Origin: Unio delphinus
Taxonomy: Eukaryota > Mollusca > Bivalvia > Unionida > Unionidae
NCBI GenBank assembly: GCA_029339505.1
Contig: JAQISU010000108.1
Span: 17,758,001 to 17,822,000 of the forward strand
Direction of reading: 5' to 3'
Length of the DNA: 64,000 bases
Shown here: positions 33,612-44,953 of the stretch, piece after piece
How positions within the stretch are numbered: position 1 is the stretch's first letter
How the letters are laid out: every line of letters starts with the position of its first letter
Notes under the pieces: model-generated
Told to the model about the DNA's origin: nothing
Database searches by the model: none
The model's input: the letters and a program-made list of their open reading frames with translations, nothing else
Translations under genes and position numbers: made by a program

Positions 33612-34283
33612 ATGTATAGAGATATGGATATAATTGATTTTTCAGCGACTAAAACAAGAGAACCAATTAAGCATCATGCAGCGCTACCAAACTCTATCCG
33701 GATGATTATAATCGGGCCATCTGGATCCGGTAAAACGCAATTGTTACTCAATTTAATAATGAGATGGATGAAGTGGGATAAGTTGTATTTAATTGCCCCT
33801 AGCGTAGATGATCAACGATGTTATGAAGTGCTAAAAGATTTTAACGACAGCGTGGTAGAAAAATCCGGAGAGGGTATTATTGAGTTTATAACCGATATCG
33901 ATGAAGCACCGAGCATTGATGATATTGATGGAGATATTAACAATTTAGTCGTATACGACGATATAATGTTGGATAAACAAAAAAATCCTGCTAAGATCTT
34001 TTCCAGAGGCAGGCATAAAAACACTGACGTGATATATGTCACTCAACGCTACACTCAGGTTCCAAAAGTCATCAGAGATAACTGCAATATTCTTGCTGTA
34101 TTCAACGGAGTTGATACTCATACTCTTAGAAATATATGGCAGACATGGTGTTCTGATATGGACTTCAATCAATTTAAAAACTTCTTTAGTCATGCTCAGT
34201 CAACCCCGTACGGATTCGCAACAATAAATTTGCATGATCCTCGGACACGATATCGTATCGGACTGGATCAAATATTCGGTTAA
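33612..34283 (+). CDS. FtsK/HerA (A32-type) genome-packaging ATPase
   Basis: An intact 223-codon gene. Walker A is GPSGSGKT (residues 35-42) and Walker B is NLVVYDDIML (Asp116-Asp117). A conserved SRGRHKNTDVIYVTQRY sensor-like segment follows. The second Met (position 5, 33,624) is an equally good start. The protein drives double-stranded DNA into the preformed capsid in this virus class. The last codons and the stop lie within the right terminal inverted repeat, so the left repeat carries a mirror image of its 3' end. Confidence 0.93.
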   Translation: MYRDMDIIDFSATKTREPIKHHAALPNSIRMIIIGPSGSGKTQLLLNLIMRWMKWDKLYLIAPSVDDQRCYEVLKDFNDSVVEKSGEGIIEFITDIDEAPSIDDIDGDINNLVVYDDIMLDKQKNPAKIFSRGRHKNTDVIYVTQRYTQVPKVIRDNCNILAVFNGVDTHTLRNIWQTWCSDMDFNQFKNFFSHAQSTPYGFATINLHDPRTRYRIGLDQIFG

Positions 34284-34575
34284 AATCATTTATTATTTTT
34301 TGTTAACCTGTAGCAGCAGAGAGGGTGGATGACAACAAGTTGCGACCAAAATTAATTAAAAAATCGTAAAAGTCTCCGTTTTCATTTTTTTAGTTAAAAT
34401 GAGATTTCGTAGGGAAGGCTCGTTAAAATTTCAATCAATTTTTTGTCTAAAAACGTTGTAGGGTTTGCCCCTGAGACATTTTTTTTGGTTAAAATGAGAT
34501 CGTAGGAAGGCTCGTTTTAAGGATTCAATCAAAATTTTGTCTAAAAACGTTGTAGGGTTCACCCTCTCTGCTGCT
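34261..34575 (-). repeat. Right terminal inverted repeat of the virus-like element
   Basis: 315 bp, same length as the left copy and almost identical in sequence. It ends CTCTCTGCTGCT, followed by ATTAG. The inner edge encodes the C-terminus of the packaging ATPase (GLDQIFG and stop). Confidence 0.95.
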
Positions 34576-34980
34576 ATTAGGTTGACAAGGAAGACAAACC
34601 ACTCACGAACTTGTCCTGACAAGCAGCAAGTTAGTAAGGATGACAAACCACTCACCCACTTGTCCTAACAAGTGCATAAATTCCTAACCCTAATGAGGAA
34701 AAGGCGTAATCCAAGTGGTCAAAAAGCGTAATCCACATATAACATGCTAAAATTTCAAAAACAATGATTTATTTGCCCCTCTCGTCTTTTAACATCCTTT
34801 ACTGTTTCAAGTTTTCATATGTAGCACTTTTAGCTTTACACAAACATAGACTAGAATCCATCTTAAGACTTTTTGCGCCAAAGATGAAAATTATTTCCAA
34901 ACAGCATTAAATAGATGTCATATTATGCTGCATTGGTGTCTTCATATTTAGAGGATTTTTTTTCTTCCTTTTTCTAATCC
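34576..34980. repeat. Host tandem repeat and dispersed-repeat copy at the right border
   Basis: Up to about 34,680 is the resumed host repeat (GACAAACCACTCACCCACTTGTCC units). From 34,681 the sequence closely matches the left part of the MITE at 12,835 (AGGCGTAATCCAAGTGGTC and following), without a recognisable right end, so it is a truncated copy. Confidence 0.75.
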
Positions 34981-35130
34981 AACTATAAAATTTCATTCAG
35001 CTGCATGGATAATGGTGGTGTAGTCATGCAGGACAAAAATTAATTTAAGACAATGTTTATCCGACTTGTATAACTATTACATTGACTTTAACAACCATTA
35101 AAGCGATAGAGAAATGAATGGTCCAATTAC

Positions 35131-35262
35131 CTTTTTTCCCTTTGCCTTGTCTTTGATGACCACTTCTTTTTCTGTCTCCTTCTTTTCTTCTTCTTCCTCT
35201 AGTGGAAATTCTGGAGGATATCCAAAGTCATTCATTTCAAACAGCAGCTTGTCTGCACAGGC
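35131..35262 (-). CDS. LARS1 exon 4 in window
   Basis: A 132-bp exon of 44 codons in phase 0. It starts [20 protein letters not shown] and ends in a Glu/Lys-rich stretch ([20 protein letters not shown] then KGKK). In the family this acidic insert links the first part of the catalytic domain to the region encoded by the exon at 16,166. The donor is GTAATT and the acceptor TCAAG. The downstream intron, about 18.8 kb, is nearly filled by the virus-like element. Confidence 0.92.
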
Positions 35263-35349
35263 CTTGAAAAATAAAGTTTTGTATTACCATCAAAATTTGT
35301 AGAAAACTGCAAAGCATGTGTGAATGCATAACAAGTTTGTGATAAAGCT

Positions 35350-36180
35350 ACTTTTATAGTCTTATAGGCCTTATGATTCCCACCTTTTAAAGTCTGACTG
35401 GCCTTATGATTCCCACCTTATATTGTCTCATAGGCCTTATGATTCCCACCTTTTGTTGTCTCATAGGCCTTATGATCCCCACTTTTTATTGTCTGACTGG
35501 CCTTATGATTCCCACCTTTTGTTGTCTCATAGGCCTTATGATTCCCACTTTTTATAGTCTGACTGGCCTTATGATTCCCACCTTATATTGTCTCATAGGC
35601 CTTATGATTCCCACCTTTTGTTGTCTCATAGGCCTTATGATCCCCACTTTTTATTGTCTGACTGGCCTTATGATTCCCACCTTTTTTTGTCTCATAGGAT
35701 AGGCCTTATGATTCCCACCTTTTATACTCTCATAGGCCTTATGATCCCCACCTTATGTAGTTTTAAAGCTCATTTGATTCCCACTTTTTATTGTCTCATA
35801 GGCCTTATGATTCCCACCTTTTGCTGTCTCATATACCTTATGATTCCCACCTTTTATATGTCTCATAGGCCATATGGTTCCCACCTTTGATACTCTCATA
35901 GACCTTATGATTCCCACCTTTTAAAAACACCAATGCCTTATGATTACCACCTTATATTGTCTCATAGGTCTTATGATTCCCACCTTTCATTGTCTCATAG
36001 GCCTTATGATTCCCACCTTTCATTGTCTCATAGGCCTTATGATTCCCACCTTTTAAAGTATCATTGGCCTTATGATTCCCACCTTTTAAAGTATCATTGG
36101 CTTAATGATTCCCACCTTTTGTTGTCTCATAGGCCTTATGATTCCCACCTTTTATAATCTCTTATGATTCCCACCTTTTT
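35350..36180. repeat. 33-bp minisatellite, about 25 copies
   Basis: The unit contains CCTTATGATTCCCACCTTTT then GTTGTCTCATAGG. Because 33 is a multiple of 3, long spurious frames arise (MIPTFCCLIGL repeats). Copies vary in the TTGT/TATA middle and in CTCATAGG/CTGACTGG. It lies in the LARS1 intron. Confidence 0.95.
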
Positions 36181-37300
36181 GCATTCTGGTATCAAAACCA
36201 CAAGTTTCACAATATAACTTCATAAACTTTTAAGTGCAAAATATTAAACTGTCCATGAATACTTTTCCTTGATTTCCTTTTAGGCCACCACCAGTTTGAA
36301 TTAAACAGTTTCCGAAGTAAGTGTGTAAATGGTTCAGAATACAATGTTATAAATTCAGTGAAAATGCTGAACTAATTGGCTGTGAGGAAGCTGTGCTAAT
36401 GGGTCTAGTAGTCATCTAGACAGCAGCCATAATGCCTGGCAGTCATCAGACCATAAACCAATCTGATTTGAAAAAGTCCATTGAAATTGTATTTAACTCA
36501 TTCAACCAAAGCTAAGGTGATCAGAAATCATGTCATGTATGATAAAAGTGCATTCTGAGCAGTTCTGGCTTAAGGCTTGAACTGATCTGAACTAAGCTTT
36601 GTCAAAACAAACAAGAGGTTCCATTTAGGAAACGGAGAGGGATTCTAGTCTGCTAATGTCAAATTTAACTACCACGTATAACCGATACTTGACCAATGTT
36701 CATTTTGTCATGATGCCTGAAGGTGTCAGCAGTAGCCATACATAGTACCTAGGGTTAACGTTTCTCCTTGAACAGCAAGATGAGGGAATGAAACACCCAA
36801 ACGGAACATGATGTCGATTTTGCACCAGTCTCTGAACATGCACCGACTTTCTGTGTACACCTAAAAAATGGAGGCTTTGTAGCATGTTAGATTCTCTGAA
36901 CAATTCAAGGCCAACATTCCTTTCTTTGAAGAACACTCTTGGTGAGAGCGCGGGATGAAGGAGAAGCTGTGTCTTGATGGGATGAAATACCTGTGACCAT
37001 GGTTGTTTAAGCGGTTCAGTTTTGCCAGGATTTTTTGGGGCATGTCTATTACTATCATGAGTAATTCAGTGACCCAGGACACCCAGCCAATCAGATTCAA
37101 ATGAGATCTTAACAATAAAAAATTCTATCTAGAAATACAATAGCATTTTATTTATTCCTATAATTACATTTAGTAAGGAAACCTGGCATGTTTTAATGTG
37201 TTTAACACAAATGCTATAATTACATTTATCAAGCAACAAAACTAATAATTGATGTAAGTGGTTGGTAATGTTTTACCTTGATAACCCTAACCATGTTTAC
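36181..37300. other. Intron sequence without recognised features
   Basis: LARS1 intron between the exons at 35,131 and 37,301, apart from the minisatellite. I see no coding or transposon signal. Confidence 0.6.
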
Positions 37301-37381
37301 CTTGATTGGCATTCCAGTGCAGTGCAACCCAAATGGAAATAGACATCTCTTTCCCCTCAGCCTTTGATACCCAACAGCAAA
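37301..37381 (-). CDS. LARS1 exon 3 in window
   Basis: An 81-bp, 27-codon, phase-0 exon encoding [20 protein letters not shown] then CTGMPIK. This is the strongly conserved segment after the HIGH-type motif of class-I synthetases. The donor GTAAAC and acceptor TTTCAG are both clear. Confidence 0.95.
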
Positions 37382-37444
37382 CTGAAAGAAATAATTTACT
37401 CTTTATGGACAAAAGATTTTACCCACATTTTGTATGACAAAGAG

Positions 37445-37935
37445 TACTATAAAGGAACACCATATACCGGACACTTTGTATGATTAATAGCACAATAAAG
37501 AAACACCATATACCTGACATTTTGTATGATTAATAGCACAAAAAAGAAACACCATATACCTGACATTTTGTATGATTAATAGCACAATAAAGAAACACCA
37601 TATACCGGACATTTTGTATGATTAATAGCACAAAAAAGAAACACCATATACCTGACATTTTGTATGATTAATAGCACAAAAAAGAAACACCATATACCTG
37701 ACATTTTGTATGATTAATAGCACAAAAAAGAAACACCATATACCGGATATTTTGTATGATTAATAGCACAAAAAAGAAACACCATATACTGGACATTTTG
37801 TATGAATAATAGCACAATAAAGAAACACCATATACCTGACATTTTGTATGATTAATAGCACAAAAAAGAAACACCATATACCTGACATTTTGTATGATTA
37901 ATAGCACAATAAAGAAACACCAAATACCTAACATT
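37445..37935. repeat. 46-bp tandem repeat, about 10 copies
   Basis: The unit contains AAAGAAACACCATATACCTG, ACATTTTGTATGATTAATAG and CACAA. Very high identity between copies. Confidence 0.95.
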
Positions 37936-39426
37936 TGGTAAATAGCATTATCACTATACTTATTTTATTTAAAACCCTCTTTCACAGGTAACGTGCTTTA
38001 ATTTTTAAAAATAAAAGTTACAGGTGTTTTCTTTGTCTTAAGTGTAATCTGGTTGACCCTTTTTTGGACAACATTCTCAAATCAAGTATTAGTCGAGACT
38101 ATTACAATTGATATGAAATGCAAGTCATGCACAAAGTTTGGTCATGGTTTGCTGCATAGAACATAAGCATATTCTGTAAAAATCATTTTCCTTCTTTAAT
38201 TACTTTGGTCTTGAAATTTAGTCACAATCCCCAAAATCGATATCCAACTTCCCGGCATTAATTGCAAGCCATCCATAAGTGTAGTCATGGCATGTGTTAA
38301 GGAACTTCGATAGATTTAGCAGAAATTGGTTTTCCTTCTAATACTCCCTTTGATTTTAACCTCTTCCTGTTGTACTTCAAAAGCTATGTCTTTCTTACTT
38401 CAAATGCATGACATTCACAAACTTTGATCAAGGTATCTAGGTTACAAGTTTGTAATTTTAGCAAACCAAATATATTTTTGATTGCTAATATACATGACAA
38501 TTGTATCTCAGTATCTGTGCTGTAAGATAGTAGTTACAAAAAGGAATGATACCAATTTTGTTCAAGAAAATAGAAAAACCAAAATTCCCAGTCATAGTGA
38601 TTATATGAAAGTAATTACTTTTGTGCAAGCTAACAAGACAAGATTTGAAAATGTTTTAAATCATTTATTTGTTGTTTAAAAATATTAACACTTGTGCATT
38701 ATATTATGAAATTCTGTTGCATTCCTGAAAATGAATCTAAACACCCAGCTCCCCAATGTTTTTGTTTGCGTGAAAATTTATTACAGACTGAAAATACGGA
38801 AACAAAATGAAACTAATTTATTGAGGTTCGAATAAGGATCTGCTTGCTGACCAATTCTCATGCATGTAAAATGAAAAGCTGTAATAACGTTTGATATTCT
38901 TGAGGAAATTTTATAAATTTTTCATTTTTAAAAGAGCAAAACTTCCCAACATTTCATAAAAAGGAGGTAAAATGAATATTTATGATAAAACACTTATACA
39001 TAAAGTAAGCTTTAAAAAAAGTAGTGTCTTTTCCAGTTTCCTTGACTTCACATTGCAGTGAATTTGTTAAATCTTACATTTTCTCTGGACAAATACATGA
39101 ATTTGTAGAACATTTTATGCTTTTTCAAAATGGAATGTATTTCTTAAAAAGTTAAGATGGTTTCCTAAAAAGCCAGATTTACCAGTCTCTGTATTTTCTC
39201 ATGCTGATACACGAAGAACTGAAAAATATGTCAAGTTCTACACAACTGTCGTCTGATGTCATCATTATGAAATGGGCTAGTTATCTAAGAATGTGTTTTT
39301 CTCTCTAGTCATGAAATTCCATTTTTGTTTAATATTTAAAATAATTTACTGGTACTTGTTAAATTATACACTCGATGCAATTAACCAAACCATAGTATCA
39401 ATAATACACAACAGCAGAGTACTTAC
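37936..39426. other. Intron sequence without recognised features
   Basis: AT-rich LARS1 intron. No convincing exon, transposon end or long repeat. Confidence 0.6.
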
Positions 39427-39514
39427 CTCACATTTTGACATGGAGAAAGTGTGTCCCAAATGCAACCGTCCATTCATGTAGGGGTAGGGAAACGTCACCA
39501 AATACTTTTCCTTT
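39427..39514 (-). CDS. LARS1 exon 2 in window: HIGH motif
   Basis: An 88-bp exon encoding [20 protein letters not shown] followed by [10 protein letters not shown]. It carries the HLGH form of the class-I HIGH signature that binds ATP. It starts in phase 2, completing the Lys codon begun by the exon at 43,625, and ends in phase 0 at a GTAAGT donor. The acceptor is TTTTAG. Confidence 0.96.
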
Positions 39515-39594
39515 CTAAAAATAAAATCATTCAGATCAGTCAACACAAAATGAATTTTGATAGTTACACCCAAAGGTTCTCACTAAAAAATTTA

Positions 39595-39790
39595 AGTTAG
39601 GAGTCCAGGGTTCTGTCCTAGCATTAAATTCATTGATGACATGTAATGATGTTTTAGTTGGGATTCCAGGGTTCTGTCCTAGATTCAAAGCATTAAATTC
39701 ATTGATGACATGTAATGATGTTTTAGTTGGGATTCCATAGTTCTTTCCTTGATCTAAAGCAATAAATTCATTGATGTTATGGACAAATGA
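39595..39790. repeat. Tandem repeat of about 70 bp, 3 copies
   Basis: The unit contains TAGTTGGGATTCCAGGGTTCT and GCATTAAATTCATTGATGACATG. Confidence 0.8.
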
Positions 39791-40289
39791 AGTGATAGCA
39801 ATTTACAAAAGCTGGAAGAACTTCAGAGATATTGCTATTCATAATTTCAGAGATATTGCTATTCTTTATTCATGAGCTTTGTCAGTTGTGAACATATGAT
39901 TAATATGTCAGCTGTGAACATATGATTAATATGAAATGGCATGTGATAAATAGCAGATATGCAATAAAAGCGAGATATACCTCATTATTGTTTCTACATT
40001 AGAAAACATTACAAAACATTTATGTTTTGGGTTTGAGACAACTGTCTGAATGTCATTAACCATTATCAAACTTCTATTGGCAAGAATCCTGAAAACAGGA
40101 TCATCTTTGTAGAAATAGATTAAATAAACAACAATTTCACCCCCACCCCCAAAAAAGAACACCTCAAAGGAACTGATACTGATTGACAAAAGTAATTTCC
40201 AGGAATTCAAGATAAGACCATTTTAACTTTTGCGTGTTCAAACCATCTCTAATATTCTTCAGCCCTAGCAAGATTTTCAAATTAACTGC

Positions 40290-40720
40290 GTGGCACATAT
40301 AATGAATGTTATCTTGGCACTCTTTTCATTTAGGACAAAGTAGATAGCATTAAATGTCTGACATAATAAATGTTATCTTGGCACTGTTTTCATTTAGGAC
40401 AAAGTAGACATCATTAAATGTCTGACATAATGAATGTTATCGTGACACTCTTTTCATTTAGGACAAAGTAGACATCATTAAATGTCTGACATAATGAATG
40501 TTATCTTGGCACTCTTTTCATTTAGGACAAAGTAGACATCATTAAATGTCTGACATAATGAATGTTATCTTGGCACTCTTTTCATTTAGGACAAAGTAGA
40601 CATCATTAAATGTCTGACATAATGAATGTTATCTTGGCACTCTTTTCATTTAGGACAACGTAGACATCATTAAATGTCTGACATTATAAATGTTATCTTC
40701 GCACTCTTTTCATTTCAATA
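40290..40720. repeat. 64-bp tandem repeat, about 6.5 copies
   Basis: The unit contains GAATGTTATCTTGGCACTCT, TTTCATTTAGGACAAAGTAG and ACATCATTAAATGTCTGAC. Confidence 0.93.
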
Positions 40721-40955
40721 TATAGTGATCCATGTGGAGAAGAGCAGAGATTATATTTTCAAGATATATTTTTCCATTCATGACTCTACAGACATTTATT
40801 TTTAATCAGACTTCATTGTTTTGGAATGGGTGACATGTTATAACAACTTGATATAGTCTATATTCTCCTTACATTAAATTTTATCATGAATATTTGGATG
40901 CAACTTTTTTAAAATCGGAGACACAAAAACTCTTGTACACAGGAGTCGTCCATAT

Positions 40956-42075
40956 TAGAGCTGTACCGATTAATCGCCCATACGCGTAATCGGGCCGATT
41001 ATTAGCACAATCGGTATAATCGGGTATCGGCAAAAATAATCGGTGCCGATGCAAATAATTTTTTTAAATAACCAATTTTTCCTGATAAAAGTTGTATATA
41101 CACTAGAGCTCAGGATAAATGCAGTATGCAAACAAGTTGCTCATTAACTAACACTACTGTATAGTCGAATAACCATATATCGAGATAAACACATCGAACC
41201 ATCAATTAATCGTTTGTAACAAAGAGATTGCTCTTATTAAGTATTTAAAAAGAATTTATCTTGCTGCCAGTTGTGCGAAATTTTCAACTCCAGCGTCCGG
41301 TAACATTTGTAAAATGCAGTAAACCAGACTAAAGTACATGTCGCTAACCGCCATTGTAGTGCCAAAGTCATGTGAATAGCCAGTAAGATTAACATCAAAG
41401 GGAGTAACGATGGATATATACTCAATTTTGAGGTTTGTGTTTTTTCTTTATCTTTAAGGGCTTCAGTGTAGGTTTGAGTACGTCGTCTGTCTTTCAGTTC
41501 ATCCGTAATGCCTGGAGGGTGAACGAACTCATTGTCTTTAATACTAGTAAGTGAGAATCATTTCCGGATTTTTAAAAATTATTTTTTATTTCTTTTGTTA
41601 GTGTTTCACCAAGCCACCATCTGGCAGAAGGGGGGGTCTCTCATAAGTCATAACAGGTTTTACTGTACCTTTGAAGCACCGACATATACTAAACAAATAA
41701 AACAATTCTATATCAATGTTTAACAATTATCTGATGTTGCCGCAGCAATAACGAGTATTTGTTGTTGTCAAAGCAAGCCGACGACCTTTGCTCATAGAAA
41801 GTCGGCAATAAACTCAAAAAGCATTGCCTCAATTTACATAGTGATTAGAACATATTTATTGTGCCGCGAAACTTTCCTGTTTGAAAAAAAAAAAAAATCG
41901 CCCACCCCCACGGTCTGTGGACAACAGAGTAGTAATTTATTTGGACACATTGTTTCAAGAGCCCGAATAGATTGGATTATTAATAATCGGTCTCATAATC
42001 GGTATCGGCAATTTTGATAATCGGCTATACACGGTATCGGCATAATCGGCAAAAAGTGACATCAGTACAGCTCTA
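40956..42075. mobile_element. Non-autonomous hAT element, copy 2
   Basis: Same family as the element at 30,846 but inverted and shorter (1,120 bp), lacking about 600 bp of the interior. The ends are TAGAGCTGTACCGATTAATC and, inverted, TAGAGCTGTACTGATGTC. It is flanked by an exact 8-bp duplication GTCCATAT (40,948-40,955 and 42,076-42,083). No coding capacity is seen. It is intronic in LARS1. Confidence 0.95.
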
Positions 42076-42434
42076 GTCCATATGCACACAATAGCTGGGT
42101 GGCAAATTCAAAGGCTTGCCAGTCCTGCTTCATCTACCTGCTGAGTGGTAAAATGGGTTGATTAATTAATCATACCAGCTGTGCTGATATTTACAAAGAC
42201 AAAATTCAGTGGCCGAATGGCACACAGTTGTACATGGTGTCTATATAAGTGTACATAAAAAGAATACTGTGCAATAGGTGGATGGCAAGGACTTAGACCT
42301 GCTGCTAAGTGCTGGGAAAATGTGCTGATAATTTACAAGGATTGACTTCAGTGGCAGAAAGACTCGGAGATGTAACTGTGGTCATTATAAGAGTACATCA
42401 AGTAAACAACTTCAGCTTTCATTATCATCTTCAT

Positions 42435-42740
42435 AACTAACCACTGAAAAGTACATCATGTACAATCCAAAACTTGCTGATCCAAAATATCAGTGTAACC
42501 AAACCACTCAAAAGTACACCATGTACAATCCAACTCACTAATTCAAATTATCATTGTAACTAAAGTGCTAAAAAGTACACCATATACAAACTAAAGTGCT
42601 AAAAAGTACACCATGTACAATCCAACTCACTGATTCAACTTATCAGTGTAACTAAACCACTGAAAAGTACATCATGTACTCATTGATCCAAATTATTAGT
42701 GTAAGTAAGCCACTGAAAAGTACACCATGTACAATCCAAG
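42435..42740. repeat. Imperfect tandem repeat of about 60 bp
   Basis: Around five diverged units share CTGAAAAGTACACCATGTACAATCCAA and a TTATCAGTGTAACTAA-like part. CATGTAC and GTACACC form small palindromes. Confidence 0.75.
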
Positions 42741-42889
42741 TTTTATCCAACATCCATCGATCTCAATGTTTGTTTTCTTGTGTCCCCCAAGGAGTTGAAT
42801 AAAGAAGTAATTACTAAATCTCTCTTTCTCTTTTAAATTCAGATATAAGAAATAATTCAACATTTACAGAAAAATTATTTAATCTAGAT

Positions 42890-43627
42890 AATTTTTATTA
42901 TATATGACATTGTTAATCTTTAATGTATCATTTTGTTATGACACTTAATCTTTAATGTATCATTTTGTTATAATATACTTAATCTTTAATGTATCATTTT
43001 GTTATGACATACTTAATCTTTAATGTATCATTTTGTTATGACATACTTAATCTTTAATGTATCGTTTTGTAATGACGTACTTAATCTTTAATGTATCATT
43101 TTGGTATGACATACTTAATCTTTAATGTATCATTTTGTAATGACGTACTTAATCTTTAATGTATCATTTTGTTATGACATACTTAATCTTTAATGTATCG
43201 TTTTGTAATGACGTACTTAATCTTTAATGTATCATTTTGGTATGACATACTTAATCTTTAATGTATCATTTTGGAATGACGTACTTAATCTTTAATGTAT
43301 CATTTTGTTATGACATACTTAATCTTTAATGTATCGTTTTGTAATGACGTACTTAATCTTTAATGTATCATTTTGGTATGACATACTTAATCTTTAATGT
43401 ATCATTTTGTAATGATGTACTTAATCTTTAATGTATCATTTTGGTATGACATACTTAATCTTTAATGTATCATTTTGTTATGACATACTTAATCTTTAAT
43501 GTATCGTTTTGTAATGACGTACTTAATCTTTAATGTATCATTTTGGTATGACATACTTAATCTTTAATGTATCATTTTGGTATGACATACTTAATCTTTA
43601 ATGTATCATTTTGTAATGACATACTTT
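42890..43627. repeat. 34-bp minisatellite, about 21 copies, abutting LARS1 exon 1
   Basis: The unit contains CTTAATCTTTAATGTATCAT followed by TTTGTTATGACATA or the variant TTTGTAATGACGTA; the two variants alternate irregularly. The last unit runs into the coding exon at 43,625 and supplies its donor site (GTATGTCATT on the minus strand). Confidence 0.93.
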
Positions 43628-43785
43628 GATTCCTCCGATCCTGGTGGCGCAGCATCTAGTTCAAACATGTGTTCATGGTCCCATTTTTCCTGCATCTCCT
43701 TCTCAATCTTTAACAGTTCCATTAGTTTTGCTGTACCTTTTCTCTCCATTTTTTCATCAAGAAGTGCTGTGCCTTTTCTCTCCAT
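43625..43785 (-). CDS. LARS1 first coding exon (cytosolic leucyl-tRNA synthetase)
   Basis: The start of the LARS1 gene, whose product charges tRNA-Leu with leucine in the cytosol as part of the multisynthetase complex. The exon encodes MERKGTAKLMELLKIEKEMQ, then EKWDHEHMFELDA and PPGSEESK, matching the family N-terminus. It ends after two bases of a Lys codon at a GTATGT donor. Two in-frame ATGs exist: 43,747-43,749, which fits the usual protein start, and 43,783-43,785, created by a 36-bp duplication that would add 12 residues ending in a repeat of MERKGTA. A TTTCAG acceptor about 45 bases upstream suggests an earlier non-coding exon. The later exons in the window are at 39,427, 37,301, 35,131, 16,166, 14,089 and 7,913. 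Confidence 0.93.
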
Positions 43786-43946
43786 TTTTTCATTAAATAT
43801 CTACAGCAACTTTCTTATTCTGAAATTTCAAAATTAAATTATCAACTTATTTCATGAACAAAAAGAAAAACTTGGCATGTTTGCTTCTCTGCCCACTTAT
43901 TTCATGTTCATATATACAAATTTGGCATGTTAAGTTCTGATTTGGT

Positions 43947-44157
43947 TTGGATTTTTTTTAACGTAGCTTTAACAATTTTTCAGTCATATCACAATGATGT
44001 CTTCAGTGTGGCATTATGATGTACCACCCAGTCACATTATCCTGACACCAGGCCAACCAATCCAAATACCAACATCTTAATGTTGAGTGCCAAGGATCTA
44101 ACCCATGACCCCCTGCATTTGGGCAGATGCTCTAACCACTAGACCACCAGAGCTGTA
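43947..44157 (-). repeat. tRNA-derived SINE
   Basis: On the minus strand the head reads GGTGGTCTAGTGGTTAGAGC (A box) followed, about 30 bases on, by GGGTTAGATCC (B box). This is the layout of an RNA-polymerase-III promoter derived from a tRNA. The body continues into a part ending near AAAGCTACGTTAAA. Related fragments occur at 6,885, 50,560 and possibly 58,625. Confidence 0.8.
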
Positions 44158-44419
44158 TTAAGTTCTGACAAAGTTTGTGTATGGATTGTTGCAAAGAAGC
44201 AGCGAACAAGTATTTTTTGTCCAAGACAAGTTACTTAAAAAAGTGGCTTGTCCTGAACAACTTCTCACATGTCCCATTACTAACCGGTATATATATTTGG
44301 TATGTTAGGAGTTAGAAAAAATCTTCAACTACACAAAATTTGATTTAATTACTCAGGTGGCTTACACATTATTGGTATATTTTCCGTCCATTAGTGAAAC
44401 TGGACCTGATTTGAAATAA

Positions 44420-44700
44420 TTATAGCTAGGGCATTTCAAGGCTGTCGACATACGTGGGCTGGCTTATTGGATCTTTTCCTCCTTTCTCGCGACTAGAAAC
44501 CTTCAATATGACGAGACGTGAAAACCATTTTTCACCGGTCATTATTTGGTGCCATTGCACCTCTAGTACACTCCTTCCAATTGGTTGATAGGGTTGAGTG
44601 CGTGTTTGATCCATTCCCACTCACCCAGGTCCTACATTCATGTCGATAATCCCTCAATAGGTGCGCGACATGATGACCAAATTAAATAGCACACTATGTG
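44420..44700 (-). promoter_or_regulatory. Possible LARS1 promoter / 5' non-coding exon region
   Basis: A patch less AT-rich than its surroundings, with several CpGs, lies about 0.7 kb upstream of the first coding exon. The coding exon has an upstream acceptor, so a non-coding first exon is expected hereabouts. I cannot identify its donor with confidence. Confidence 0.25.
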
Positions 44701-44953
44701 TGCATAAACACTTGTGGGGATGTGGCACCATTCATTACCTCATGGGAAAAATTAAATAACTTTCTTTTGAAAGATAAAACAGTGAATAATGACCATTCGT
44801 GGCCGGTTCACTTTAATTTAACATTCATTCAGATGCTGTAGTCAGAGTTTACTCATTTTTGTGAAAATACGAAGAAAAAAAGACAACAAAGTAAATAGTA
44901 TTCAACCAATGCCTAATATCAAACTAAGTATGTAGATAAAAAATAAACTGTAT

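Larger units (their letters stand above)
16958..34575. mobile_element. Endogenous Polinton/adintovirus-like element, 17.6 kb
   Basis: The element is bounded by 315-bp terminal inverted repeats starting AGCAGCAGAG and by an ATTAG direct repeat at 16,953-16,957 and 34,576-34,580. It encodes the hallmark Polinton set: family-B polymerase, retroviral-type integrase, A32/FtsK-type packaging ATPase, adenain-like protease, double-jelly-roll major capsid protein and a penton-like protein. It also encodes a zinc-ribbon/PLA2 protein, an HNH nuclease and several small structural-like proteins. Polintons usually have 6-bp duplications; five bases are visible here. The polymerase fused to a superfamily-1 helicase and an HNH-like domain is unlike the simplest Polintons. 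At least eight lesions across six genes imply that this copy cannot move unaided. Confidence 0.93.

Noticed and set aside
16958..34575. Alternative genetic code to explain the in-frame stops
   Set aside because: TAA, TAG and TGA all occur as interruptions, while the same codons end the intact genes; nonsense mutation is simpler.
35406..36157. Leu/Ile-rich frames that look like membrane proteins
   Set aside because: They come from a 33-bp minisatellite whose period is a multiple of three.
44101..44157. Functional tRNA gene
   Set aside because: A and B boxes are present, but the sequence cannot fold a full cloverleaf by eye and continues into a SINE body shared with other copies.
44426..44620. 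64-codon minus-strand frame as a LARS1-upstream gene
   Set aside because: No recognisable domain and no splice context; kept only as a possible promoter region.
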